From NCBI GenBank assembly GCA_009192285.1, contig WBVU01000011.1:620001-684000 (forward strand): 64,000 nucleotides of DNA. Reading direction: 5' to 3'. Shown here in pieces: positions 11,562 to 22,485 of the stretch. Each line of letters opens with the position of its first letter. The stretch's first letter is position 1. Below the pieces are notes generated by a model. That model was not told the origin of the DNA and did not search any database. It saw nothing but the letters and a program-made list of their open reading frames with translations. The translations under genes and the position numbers were made by a program. The stretch is from Morchella semilibera (taxonomy: Eukaryota; Ascomycota; Pezizomycetes; Pezizales; Morchellaceae).

Positions 11562-11735
11562 CAGTACCAAAAAGAGGGGTACTGGGATCACTACGGTATT
11601 CTCGTTGGTACGCTAGCATTGCGATAAGAATACGGTATTTGTACAGTACTCCCCCCCTAATGCCGATTTAATTCGGTATTTATCACTAAACTCCGTAGTC
11701 CTATGGTAGTGATTTCACCCCATTTTTTCGTACTG
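11562..11735. mobile_element. Tc1/mariner-like MITE
   Basis: The ends CAGTACCAAAAAGAGGGG and the complement of CAGTACGAAAAAATGGGG form imperfect terminal inverted repeats that continue for about 38 bp through ATCACTAC. The element is flanked by TA on both sides (11560-11561 and 11736-11737), the usual mariner target duplication, and the CAGT start is common in that superfamily. It is 174 bp with no coding capacity. Confidence 0.7.
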
Positions 11736-11737
11736 TA

Positions 11738-13556
11738 TTTATAGAGAGATTAAAGCTTTCTAGGCCTGGTTAGCCGTAAATTTATGCATAGTATACGTAG
11801 TACCTATAACGTACCATCTACATTAAGACAACGAACCTCGAGCTCGATGTATATATATATCGCGCTCCCAGATATATGTTATCATACTGAAAACCTATCA
11901 CATACTGCATAATTTATGGTAATATAAATATCTCAATATGTAGATCGTGTTCGGTCGGGGGCGAATTCTTAGTGCTGTAAATTTCAACGGACTAACAATA
12001 TATATCCAGTGACGGCGACTTAATGCACTTCAGCTGGCGCATAGCCAAACAAGAGAGAATTTTAAAGGGCCACACTTTCTAAGATTAGTGAAGTTAGGCC
12101 TGGCGTGGACAAACTTAATGGAGCATGGACAATTACGAGTGATATATTATGATCCGATCCTTTTGGTATTTTTCCGGGGCCGGGTGTTTTCTGTAATAGC
12201 TTGCGTGTGATCGTTTCTTCCTACAAGTGATAACCTCCCTCCATGTATATAGAATCTTTTGGCGTTTCGTTGAACCGAGTATATTATATTTAGCGCTCGA
12301 GTATCAGGTGAAGCTGTTAAAAGAAATAGAGCGTTTAGTGTACGACCCCTATCTCACACATGTTTTAACTTTAGAGCGCCGAAACCATGGTACTTGGTTT
12401 TATCCATCCCTTTCTGAGAAAGTTAAGATAACATCTAAGTTAAAAATGCGGAGCATAGAGTTGCATAGTCCGTCATAACTTGGCACGGGCAACGTTTACT
12501 AAATCCCGTTGGAACATGTCCGAATGAGATTTGTGTATTTACCGCATGCTACGCTGGAGGATAAATGCCATTTAACGATCTTTGCTAAGAGGGGGCCATG
12601 GATCGCAAATTCACTCCCATCGCCCTTCGCATTAAATGATTCGAAATCTAAAAGTTGCGGAGGTAAGTAGTTGCTAGGCACAGCCAAAAAAAATGTAAGG
12701 TAAAAACATCCAGGTGAGATTGGCCAATTACAAATAGGGAAGGCAAGCCGTGAAAAGCAGCGATTTAAGATGTTCAACAGGGGGGTCATCTTCCATAATG
12801 TGATGGTATAGGATCATGACAGACTAGCACAACGCATAGGAGTTCGCGAGGTGGTCTCTTCGTCGGGACTTCCAATCTTCGAAAAGTAAAGGTGTCAAAT
12901 TCGGTCTTGGCAATCTAATGAAGAAGTGAGAAAGTGGACTATTCCCTTTATGGAGCTAGTGTTACATTACTTGACCCTACGTACCAGCACGAGCTGGATA
13001 GAGATTTGTGCGGACAGCTCTCACTTCCTACCCCTTCATTCACTCCCATCTCAACTCAGTAGTGTCCTTCATTCTCCCATCTCCTTGTTTTATTCTCTCT
13101 CCTCCTATTCTTGAGCAATTAATCAATTCAGCGCTTCCCTCCCGCCAATCATTCTTTGATAGCTCGGACGGGAATCTCTTTCGCTTTGCTTGTCTTCTCT
13201 CTCTATCGTCTCGCCCTGTTTGGGATTTAAATCTATCTATCTTCGTTTGTGCGGCTTTCTATCTCTAGCTCCCACTCAATCATTTTCAACAACAGAACCA
13301 GATTTCCTCTGGTCCGTTTTGGTCCACTCAGTGCTGACCGTCCTTCACCCGGTTATTTCGCTAGTTCTGCCGCCACACCACCTCTCTACTTACACATCAC
13401 CTTTCTCTTCCCCGTCTACCCCACAATCTCTCTACCATTTAACAGATATCCGAACAACACACCCAATATTCCGGTCATTCCAGTAGCTTTTGCACAGTAC
13501 AAGCAGAGCAATAAATCCCATAATCACAGGGAGGACATAATAGTTTGATTGTCCAA
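11738..13556. other. Intergenic region and pyrimidine-rich leader
   Basis: No gene is supported from 11738 to about 13000. From about 13010 to 13500 the plus strand is strongly C/T-rich, as in promoters and 5' leaders of highly expressed fungal genes, and it leads into the gene starting at 13557. Confidence 0.45.
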
Positions 13557-14942
13557 ATGAGTTCGGTTGTGCTATCGTGGACCATATTCCTGGCCCTAGT
13601 GGGCGGCATCTATTGGTACTTTTCACCTAAGCCTGCTGCCGTTAAATCTAGTTCCAAGTTGGCCACAGAAGATAAAGGGGCCGGCAATATCTTTCTCGGC
13701 GCAAGCGGGGCGGAAAGTGCTGTAACGGGTGAAAAAAAGAAAAAGAAGAAGAAGGCTGCTCTCAGTAACACAGCCGCCAAGGAGCCCGTATCGACCGAGA
13801 CTATTGTTAAGGCCGTGGAGTCTACGGATGATGATGACGATGTCGCCCAAGAGGTAGATCAAGCCGAGCTTCTGCGCAGACTCCAGTCTCTAAAAGAGGG
13901 CAGCAATGTTGGGGGCAAGAAACCCTCCTCTGCTAGTTCCTCTACCCGCCTGGCCCCTAAGAAACAAGCTTTGGCAGCCCCAGCCTCACCTTTCGCCACA
14001 GCTTCGCAAACCTCGTCAGCGGGAGCAGACGCTGACATCGATGAGGAAGAAGCTACTCGTCTCCCGGAAGCAGAATATTCCACCATTTCTAAACAATCAC
14101 ATTCCTCCGACCCAAGTGATATGCTTGAGGCTTCCACCGGCGGCCCAGGCGTGTTGAAAATTACTTCATCAGCCCAACTCCCGAGGCCACAGAAACAGAA
14201 GACGACGGGCGCAGCCGAGCAGACTGGTATCCATGCGAGTAAAAACGCTAAAAAGAAGGAAAAGCAGAAGGCCGCGAAGGAAGCAGAGAAGGCAGAGCAA
14301 AAGGCCAGATTTGAATTGCACCGTGCGACTATGAGGGCTGCAGAATCTGCCAAGCAGAAAAGTAAACCTCAAGCTGCCGCTCCACCCCCACCTCCTGTTT
14401 GGGCTAGCGTTAACGGTCAAGCCGCCCCCGTTGCCCCCGTTGCCCCCATTGCCCCTGTAGTTCCGAATCCTAGGACAGATGGACTTCTTGATACATTTTC
14501 TACATCCTCAGCTTTGAACAAGCCCAACACAACCGACGATTCACCTATCGACAGCGAGGATGAAAAGAAACAGATGAGGAGCACTCATCTTGACAACTCT
14601 TACTGGGAGGAAATCCCGGAGCATCTTATTGGGGGTTGGAACGAAGTTCAGAAAAAGAGTCGCAAACAGAAGAAGACGGCGACTGATGCGCAAACCGGAG
14701 ATGAATCTACAGACGCTAAAAGCGGGAAGGAGAGCTTCCAGAGCAAGCCTCCAGTCAAGGCCCCCGTTAAGGCGCCTACCAAGGTTGTTAGGCAGGCTGT
14801 CCAGAAGAAAGACATCTCAACAAGTGGGAACGGATTTCAGCTCCTGGACAGCAGCAGTACAACAAGTGACACCAAGAATTCAAGTTCAGACTGGGCAGAG
14901 ATTGATGATTCCGACAACTGGGCGGTTCATCCCGAGGAATAA
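13557..14942 (+). CDS. Single-pass membrane-anchored, charged low-complexity protein
   Basis: One exon of 462 codons from ATG 13557; the frame is open a few codons upstream but without an earlier ATG. Residues 1-25 (MSSVVLSWTIFLALVGGIYWYF) form a single N-terminal membrane segment, followed at once by a Lys-rich stretch (EKKKKKKKAAL). The rest is predicted to be largely disordered: Ser/Ala/Pro-rich blocks, an acidic DDDDD run, a Lys/Glu/Ala segment (KNAKKKEKQKAAKEAEKAEQ) that may form a coiled coil, Pro-Val-Ala repeats, and an acidic Trp-containing tail (DWAEIDDSDNWAVHPEE). Signal anchor, basic juxtamembrane patch and charged cytosolic coil resemble ER ribosome-binding or tethering proteins, but I do not recognise the family. 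A conserved-looking block is LDNSYWEEIPEHLIGGWNEV. The long pyrimidine-rich leader suggests solid expression. Confidence 0.8.
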   Translation: MSSVVLSWTIFLALVGGIYWYFSPKPAAVKSSSKLATEDKGAGNIFLGASGAESAVTGEKKKKKKKAALSNTAAKEPVSTETIVKAVESTDDDDDVAQEVDQAELLRRLQSLKEGSNVGGKKPSSASSSTRLAPKKQALAAPASPFATASQTSSAGADADIDEEEATRLPEAEYSTISKQSHSSDPSDMLEASTGGPGVLKITSSAQLPRPQKQKTTGAAEQTGIHASKNAKKKEKQKAAKEAEKAEQKARFELHRATMRAAESAKQKSKPQAAAPPPPPVWASVNGQAAPVAPVAPIAPVVPNPRTDGLLDTFSTSSALNKPNTTDDSPIDSEDEKKQMRSTHLDNSYWEEIPEHLIGGWNEVQKKSRKQKKTATDAQTGDESTDAKSGKESFQSKPPVKAPVKAPTKVVRQAVQKKDISTSGNGFQLLDSSSTTSDTKNSSSDWAEIDDSDNWAVHPEE

Positions 14943-16648
14943 AATCTGGATTCGATGAACCTTTTCAAATGTTTCTAATGGCTGTTCGATTTTTTTTTTT
15001 CGGTCAAAAATTTGGGTTGGGGATTTCCACCATATGCATTTCTTACAGTCACTCTGGAAGTTTTTTTGTTACTTTCCTTCATCAATGGGTCAGGGTAGGG
15101 ACGTTTGGACGGGTTACCCCTATTATTTAAAAGCGGAGCACTGCGAATTATGTCTGTAACTGGCTGTGCTTCGATCCTCTGATCAATATTTCATTCTTGA
15201 ACTTGTTGGGATCTGATGTTCAGCCCTTTTTATTGTTGATTTTTCTCTCTCAAATTTAACTCTTCATACGGAGATTCGAGAAAGAACTCATATAGAGTTC
15301 AGCGGTTGGGCGTGAAAAAGGGTGTCAAGTTTCGGCAGATAAACCAAGTATTACGCATATAACCCTTTTGTAGCATTTTCTACCAATTATTGCCGAGCTC
15401 AATCCAGTCCAAATACTAGGTCCTAGTTTGCGACGAGACTTAACGTCAAGTACCTTCCTCTCAATGCAATGATGGTTATACATATGCAGTTCAAGATGCT
15501 CATCATTAAGTATATGGATACAAGCGGGGGCCTTAATTGGCTTCACGGAAAAACTGCAGGGACAACTGCAGGAACTCTAGATAACAAACCTGAGCTTCCT
15601 GTGATTGGGGTGTTAGTGTGGCCCTAACCCTATCGTCACTGTAACGAGTAAAGTGGCTGTAATTATAATAATCATGAACCCGCTGGAAGTCATAAGTTAT
15701 GTACTGATGTACTCTACAGCTTATAGCCTGGGGGTATAATGATAAGTTAGGGCCGGAGAGGCTTACTGACAGGTATCTACCTCCGTGCCCCCTGCTACCT
15801 TCTCCGAGTACGTCCAATGAGGCTGAACCACTTTAAGCTCTTAAAATAGCTCTGACGAGTGCTAGTGGTTAGGGAGTTGACCGGCGGGCATCGCAAATGC
15901 ACTTTCCCCTCTACTGAGGGCTAAGTCTAGAGCCCGAGAGCACAATACACAATGAAATCTCGGTTTTGAAGGGTGTTTGTGTTGGAGTGCCTAGTTGCTG
16001 CGTGAAGCGTCAAAGAATCGAATCGTTAAGGAATATTCAGTGTGTGCAGATACATCAATGATGTAGGTATCAACAAAATAAAATCTGTCAGATACATGTA
16101 CTTTCCCCCATAAATTCAATTTTTGTAAAGCCACATAGGCCTATCAATTATGGGGTGGTACCTCATTCAATCCAAAGCGGCGGTGTTAAATACAACTGAC
16201 CGGTGGTTCTGCTACAAAGGGATGGGTTGGTCGTCCGTACAGTTCTGACCACCTTGCCTCTGAGCCCTAGCGGTCATCTCTGTCTAAGAAAGGCCTCCTT
16301 CCCACGTTCACTCACTCACTCCCATCCTCACACCCCCCCTTCATTTCTTTCCTGCTTTCCCCTTCTCTTGATAAAGCCATTTACCTCCCCGCTTCCCGTA
16401 TAACCCATACTACTACTACTATTACATTTTCGCTTGCTCGAGCTGCTCTCGGGAATCATTCTTTCAAGCCTTAGTGCCGATCTTCTGGTTTTTCCAACTT
16501 ATCTGTCTGGCTGGAACCCAACCTTTATCACCGCCCCTTCGTTCTCATTTTAGTAGAGAAATAAAACGAACAATAATCGTCTCCTAAAGCCACTACTACT
16601 ACCGCTTTCGCTCTGCCATCTGTTTAGCAACCGAGGACATAAACAACA
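14943..16648. other. Intergenic region
   Basis: No coding region is supported. The last 400 bp (about 16250-16640) are C/T-rich and look like the promoter and leader of the following gene. Confidence 0.45.
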
Positions 16649-17856
16649 ATGGCACAAATTCGAGGCACAGCGGGTTATCACTTAGGGCCGGATCATAGGC
16701 CATTCGGAGGACCTTCACACTCGGCAGCTACATCTGACCCTTCACCTCTCGATGCAATTCGCCAGCAGACAAGCAAGATTGAAGACATGCTGGATACTAT
16801 TGCGGAACCTGTTAAACCGTGAGTTTCCCAGCCAGCGGGGATGTTATCAAATGTCAAGTGCTATGAGTATTGATGGAAGCACTATAGGTATCTTCCGGCA
16901 ATCGGGCGATTTCTAATTGTGGTGACATTTCTTGAGGATGCGGTTAGAATAGTAACCCAATGGGGCGACCAGCTCCAGTATCTTCGTGATTACAGGAATA
17001 GTTCGTGCACCCTGTTTCCCTTCCAGTCCTGAAAAGGACACATGTTCTCAAGTCTCCGTTTGCGGCATCCACCTAACACGTGACAACTCATAGTACCTTG
17101 GGGCCTCACGCATACATTTCTTTTTCTCAATGTGGTTGCAATGTTGGCTTGCTCTTCCCTGGTTATTGCCCGGCGTCATTCAGAATATGCTGTCGGTGGT
17201 CTCCTCGCCGTTGTCGTAACCCAGGCACTTGGATATGGACTCATTTTTGACCTGAACTTTTTCCTTCGCAATCTTTCCGTCATGGGTGGTCTCCTCATGG
17301 TCCTTTCCGACTCATGGAACCGAAAGCGGTTCGCATTTGCAGGTCTTCCCCAGATTGACGAGAAAGATCGCAAGATGTATTTTCAGCTTGCTGGAAGAGT
17401 TCTTCTCATCTTCTTGTTTATTGGGTTTGTTTTCTCTGGTGAATGGAGTATTACGAGGGTGATTGTTAGTATGCTTGGGTTTGTTGCTTGCGTCATGGTT
17501 GTGGTCGGATTCAAGGCAAAGCTCAGTGCTGTCTTGTTGGTGGTAATTTTGAGCATCTTCAACCTGTTGATCAACAATTTCTGGACTGTGAGTATTCTTT
17601 CCAGTTTGGGGGTTTTCTTTCTGTGTATAATGGGTGCTTATCAAACGCGAATACAGCTTCACCCCCACCACCCGCACAGGGATTTTGCCAAATACGACTT
17701 TTTTCAGATTTTGTCCATTGTGTGAGTGTTCCATCTCACCCACGCTAGCTCCTACGAGAGAAGATGAAGCTAACAAACCAAAGTGGCGGTCTTGTTCTTC
17801 TTGTCAACATGGGACCTGGACAATTCAGTGTCGACGAGAAAAAGAAGGTTTACTAG
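16649..17856 (+). CDS. ERV29: ERV29/SURF4-family ER cargo receptor
   Basis: Five exons: 16649-16818, 16888-17000, 17094-17587, 17657-17721 and 17784-17856, all GT..AG, phases consistent, 915 nt, 304 residues. After a soluble N-terminus (about 57 residues) come the family blocks YLPAIGRFLIVVTFLEDAVR, an IPWGLTHTFLFLNVV segment, QIDEKDRKMYFQLAGRVLL, FSGEWS, and MVVVGFKAKLSA, spread over about seven membrane segments. The C-terminus ends KKVY, a KKxx di-lysine signal for COPI retrieval to the ER. The family loads soluble secretory proteins into COPII vesicles and cycles between ER and Golgi. Length is normal and the gene looks intact. The second intron has a weak donor (GTTCGT) but is required by the conserved DYRNIPWGL junction. 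A CT-rich leader precedes it. Confidence 0.95.
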
Positions 17857-18574
17857 TTCGCAGGCGAAAAGTCATGCATCTTCTTTGTTGTAGGAAGATG
17901 CGCCGTGTTATAAAAGGACATGTAGGGGGAAATGCAATGAACGATGATACGATTTCGGGACACCCTGAGTAGTAAAGGCGGGGAGAGTTTGTAAAGTCAA
18001 TTCGCACTAATCATGGACTAAAACTGTTGATGCGAGCTGAATGATGGGGGTAAAAAAGTATTTCCTGTGTGAGTGCATGTCAATGTGCTAAGTATTGTTT
18101 TCTTTTCTTCACGCGGGGTTTGTGTTCCTGATCGTATGTGGTATTCTTGACGATACGGGGAAACAGTGTAGTTATAAATAGGGGAGTATAATGAGAAGAA
18201 CACAACGTGCAGAGTAACCATTCCAGTGTCAAGTGATACATTTGCCAGACACATTAACTTCATGAATTATCACTCGGTGTATGCTATCAGGCTAAATGTA
18301 AAGTGAAACGAGCCCCACATGCTTCCGACCGTGTCCAAGCGCCAAGAAACTGGGTGATTTCCTATGACTGGTGGCCTTGAGGGTACGGGGAGAGCTCAAG
18401 CGGGCATTGGAGCGGAAGAGTTTGGGTGAGTGCTATCCCTTCGCCTGGCGAAAATTGCTGCCCATTTTGAGTGGGGGCCAAGAGTACTCGTTCAGGTCTG
18501 GCTGGATGATCTGTGTATCATCAGCATCGCGTAGAGCCGTGAAGCAAACATTCTATGCAACAGAGATATTAGCG

Positions 18575-21176
18575 ATGTCAGACTTTGAAGATCCGGACTT
18601 TGAACAGGAGGGGAGCGGGGAATACCAAGGAAGAGAGGAAGAAGAGATTTCAGATTGCGATAGTTTGTGTTTAGACGAAGATATAGGGCCAGTTGGAGAA
18701 CCACCAGCAATATTTGGACGCGCCCGGGACCTTGAAATGGATGGGTATTTAGACTCTGCCGATACATTGTCAGAAACATCAACAACCTCATATGTGCCTC
18801 CTTCTGTTGATAATACACCGGACTTTGAACCATTGCGGACATCTTTTCAACCTCATATTGCGTGTTCTCAGTCACTTCCATCAACTCTTCGGTTGGATAG
18901 TCCACTGGAATTCTTCAAACTCTTCGTTTCTGATGAAGCTTTTGATATTTTTGCTGCCAATACAAATGCATATGCAATATCAAAGGGTGCGGGAGTGAAG
19001 GGGAGACCTTGGCACCCTACTACAGGAAAGGAATTAATGGTTTGGTTTGGTATATTGATTTTCATGGGTCTGGTAAAGCTTGCAAGTGTGGATTTGTATT
19101 GGCGCAAGGACGGACAGTGCACCTTTACTCCCATGTCGCATATGAGTCTTAAACGGTTTCAGCAACTAAAGCGGTATTTCCACTTGTCAGCACCGATTAC
19201 AGATCAAAGAGAAGCCAAAAAAACACCGTGGTACGCCAAAATTGAACCTTTTGGACGCGTTCTTCGGGAGTCTTCACACAAGTACCTATTACCTGCCACT
19301 GAAGTTTCTATTGATGAGATGATGGTACGGTTTACTGGCCACTGCAGTCATACAATTAAGATGAAGAATAAGCCCATCAAGCAGGGATACAAGTTATTTG
19401 CACTCTGTTAGCGTGGTTTCACTTATTCTTTTCTTTATTATTCACGCACTAGAAAAATAGGTGGAGTGGTGAAAATAGCAGATCATTCTTTGACATCTTC
19501 TGCTGTCATTCATCTCGCACTTACGCTACCCTATACGACTCATCGATTTGATATCATGATCTATATGGACAATTACTTTACGAATATTCCGCTCTTTGCC
19601 TATCTACGTTCAATTGGTATAGGAGCTTGTGGCACCACCCGGCAAAAATCGAAACGATTCCCGCTTTCTTTTACCAAAAAGAAGATATCAAAAGGAACTC
19701 GTTCAGTATGGAACACAATGGAGGGTGAAGTTGTAGATAATGTATTGGCATTGATCTGGATGGATAACAACTACGTCCTACTCCTTACAACAATTCACCA
19801 AGTTAAAGGCTTATCCAATTATGTACTTCGTCTCCGCCGACGCTCTTGAATAACAAGTACCAATGCTAGAGTAGTACGACCAGTCTTTGGAGATCAACAT
19901 ACCAGTCAGCTATTAATTCCAGTTGTAATTAACATGTACAACTACTTTATGGGTAGCGTTGATATAGCTGTGACGGAGTAACGCGACGCAAAGAAGAAGA
20001 TGACAATGATGACGCACTGGCAGAAGGACTCGAGGAGCACAACTCGGCGACGAGGAGACCGACGAAGACAAAGATAGCACCGGCCAGGCACAAGCACAGG
20101 CACCGGCGAAGGTAAAGGCAAGAGCAAGGGCACAAGGCAGAGAAAGTAAGGACCAGATGTACCTCAACGAGAACGATGAGAAGTACTATGGGTTTCCTCT
20201 CGTCAGAGGATCGAGTATTTGGTACGAGAGGCTATGGCTTAGAAATAGGAGTGGATTCCTATGTACTAAGATAACAGGAAGACGAGACAGAGAGAAAAGA
20301 AAGAAAGAACTAAGGAAAACATCTATCCCCGCTATTTAACACACCCCCTCTACTAGTCCGCTATGACTCACACTTTCACTTGTAGAATCCCATAGAAACT
20401 CGTCGCTACCACACCTCGTAATCCTCCCCACCATCTCCGCTATTCTACATTACCAATCCATCACGCCATCGAACTTCCTAGAATCCAATGACGACAACCT
20501 CCACCTCACGTTCCCCACCCCCGCTTAACATTACTCTAACAACCGCAACCATACATCGCCTACCGGACTGTGGGACAGATGCCAAGACGCCGGGACAATA
20601 GCAGATCAGCGAAGAAGTTATTGGCCGACACAGCTCACAGTATGTCGTAATTGGTTACTACTGTTTTTTTGGTGCTTGGATACAACCGTAGTAAATGCTT
20701 TCCTGTTATATCGAACAGCAAATATTACGGTTGGGGGACAGTTGGCTAAAGACCTACTTAATCATCGTCAATTCAGAGAACGGCCCTACCAAGAGCTTAT
20801 TCTTGCAGGCACAACCCACTCGGTCCTGAATGATGAAAGCGTACTTATGTCAAGTTCTCTTCAATTAACTACACCAATCAGACGGCTACATAGCTCAAAG
20901 TCATTACCCTCATTTCGACTTAGTCCCGGCAACCATGAAAAAGTCAAACTTGCTGTCAACTTTGAGTGTTGTGGTTACTGTGCATATTGTCTATGGAAGC
21001 GGAAGCAACGGGAATTTGGAACAATTCTTAGTGAGAACCAACAGGAAGGATCAGGTAGTAGACAGAAGGGATCATCTATTGGGACAGGGAAAAGGCCAAC
21101 TCAGACTCGTACTTATTGCATTCTCTGTAAAACTTTCCTTTGTGATCGCTGCTTTGATATATATCATAAAAAATAA
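18575..21176 (+). pseudogene. PiggyBac transposase, interrupted
   Basis: I chose ATG 18575 because the longer open frame upstream runs into the terminal repeat. After an acidic N-terminus comes the DDE_Tnp_1_7 core: FKLFVSDEAFDIFAANTNAY, a DLYWRKDG block, MSLKRFQQLKRYFHL, and the first acidic motif in EVSIDEMMVRFTGH. The second is in IYMDNYFTNIPLF, and the third in FMGSVDIA, where a solo LTR is inserted. The reading frame continues after the insertion and ends in a Cys/His-rich domain (CCGYCAYCLWKR, then CILCKTFLCDRCF and YHKK), the zinc-ribbon tail usual for the family. Two in-frame stops occur before the insertion (TAG 19409-19411 and TGA 19847-19849). The protein cannot now be made, but the remaining sequence is well preserved. 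Confidence 0.85.
19969..20597 (-). mobile_element. Solo LTR, family A, inside the piggyBac element
   Basis: A 629-bp LTR, minus orientation, reading TGTCCCGGCG at its 5' end and closing CTCCGTCACA at its 3' end. It is flanked by the 5-bp duplication ATAGC (19964-19968 and 20598-20602). No internal region is left, so it is the product of LTR-LTR recombination. It postdates the piggyBac insertion. Confidence 0.92.
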
Positions 21177-21362
21177 ACTGAACGTTCAATCATTGGTTTA
21201 AAGTCCATATTATTCAGTCCGCGCCACCATACTTTCGGCCCCCACGCAAAATGGGCAGCATCGCCAGGCGAAGGGATAACTACAGGAATAACTTAATGAA
21301 TATGCGTATTGCTAAACTAGTCCATTGATCCTAAGATCTTCAGTTACCTAGATCTTTCTATT

Positions 21363-22018
21363 TGTCCCGGTGTCTTGGCATTTGTCCCGACAGTTCGGTA
21401 GGCGATGTACGGTTGTGCCAGTGGTTGTTAGGGTAATGTTAAGCGAGAGTGGGGAGTGCGAGGTGGAGGTTGTCGTCATTGGGTTCTGGGAGGTTCGATG
21501 GCGTGATGGATTGGTAATGTAGAATAGCGAAGATGGTGGGGAGGATTACGAGGTGTGGTAGCGACGGTTTTCTATGAGGTTCTATGAGCGAAAGTGTGAG
21601 TCATAGCGGACTAGTGGAGGAGGTGTGTTAAATAGCGGGGATAGATGTTTTCCTTAGTTCTTTCTTTCTTTTCTCTCTGTCTCGTCTTCCTGTTATCTCG
21701 GTATATAGGAATCTACTCCTATTTCCAAGCCATAGCCTCTCGTACCAAAAACTCTGTCCTCCTAAGAACTTGAAGAGGAAACCCATAGCACCTATCATCG
21801 TTCTCGTTGAGGTCCATTCGGTCCTCACTTTCTCTGCCCTGCACCCTTGTACCCTTGCCCTTGCCTTTGCCTTTGCCGGTGCCCGTGCTTGTGCCTGCTC
21901 GGTGTTGCTGCTGTCTTCGTCAGTCTCCTCGTCGCGTAGACTGTGCTCCTCGAGCCTATCTGCGTCATCATTGTCATCTTCTTCTTTGTGTCGGTTCACT
22001 CTGTCACACTATTGCTTT
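21363..22018 (+). mobile_element. Solo LTR, family A
   Basis: A 656-bp copy in plus orientation, TGTCCCGGTG to CTCTGTCACA, with the 5-bp duplication CTATT on each side (21358-21362 and 22019-22023). It contains the family's TGAGTCA site, the TTAAATA box, the GTCTCGTCTT site and the CCTTTG-type hexamer tract. Confidence 0.9.
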
Positions 22019-22023
22019 TATAT

Positions 22024-22485
22024 ATAGTATTTTTAATTGCTTAGTACCATATTTATATCCTTCCTGATATGTTTTCAGTATCCGCTGAGACTTAAGAAAC
22101 TGCCGGACAGCAACTTAGATGATAAAACTTGTTTAGAAAGTGACTCAGATACGGTCTTCACTAATGAATTACAACTGAACCCGCAGTCCTTCCTTGTTTA
22201 CTATTTAGACCTACTCCAATAGTATTCTGTATCAAGATTTTGGTGCTCTAAACATCTTTCTGTCTATATCATAGTTATCATGGCGTGGAGCGTACTTAAC
22301 GAAGTTGCGAAAAGAAGGATTAGTCAGGGTTTTCTATTGTGTTCTATGTGTTTCCGTTACATAAATTCTATGAGTCAATGGTATGCATGTATTTCTAATA
22401 GATAGATTTCCTTAGGATTCTATGGGTTTCTATGGGATGAGTCAGTGAAGAGGTTCTGGGATTATATATGGAGCTCTTTCCCTCG
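22024..22485. other. Unassigned sequence with LTR-like end
   Basis: A 61-codon open frame at 22037-22222 has no recognised motif. From about 22380 the text resembles LTR promoters elsewhere in the window (GGGTTTCTATGGGATGAGTCA followed by TTATATATGG), so a truncated LTR of another family probably abuts the following LTR-B. Confidence 0.4.

Larger units (their letters stand above)
18434..21278 (+). mobile_element. PiggyBac-like DNA transposon
   Basis: Terminal inverted repeats lie at 18434-18479 and 21232-21278: both read TATCCCTTCGCCTGGCGA, then TGCTGCCCATTTTG and GTGGGGGCC, with one 3-nt length difference. The CCCT start is typical of piggyBac. The usual TTAA duplication is not directly at the ends, so the outermost boundary is uncertain by a few bases. 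The interior encodes a transposase on the plus strand, and the whole is split by a solo LTR at 19969-20597. Without that insertion the element is about 2.2 kb, a normal size. Confidence 0.85.

Noticed and set aside
13859-14353. 164-codon minus-strand open frame
   Set aside because: It is the reverse of an Ala/Lys/Glu-rich coding stretch, which tends to be open on both strands.
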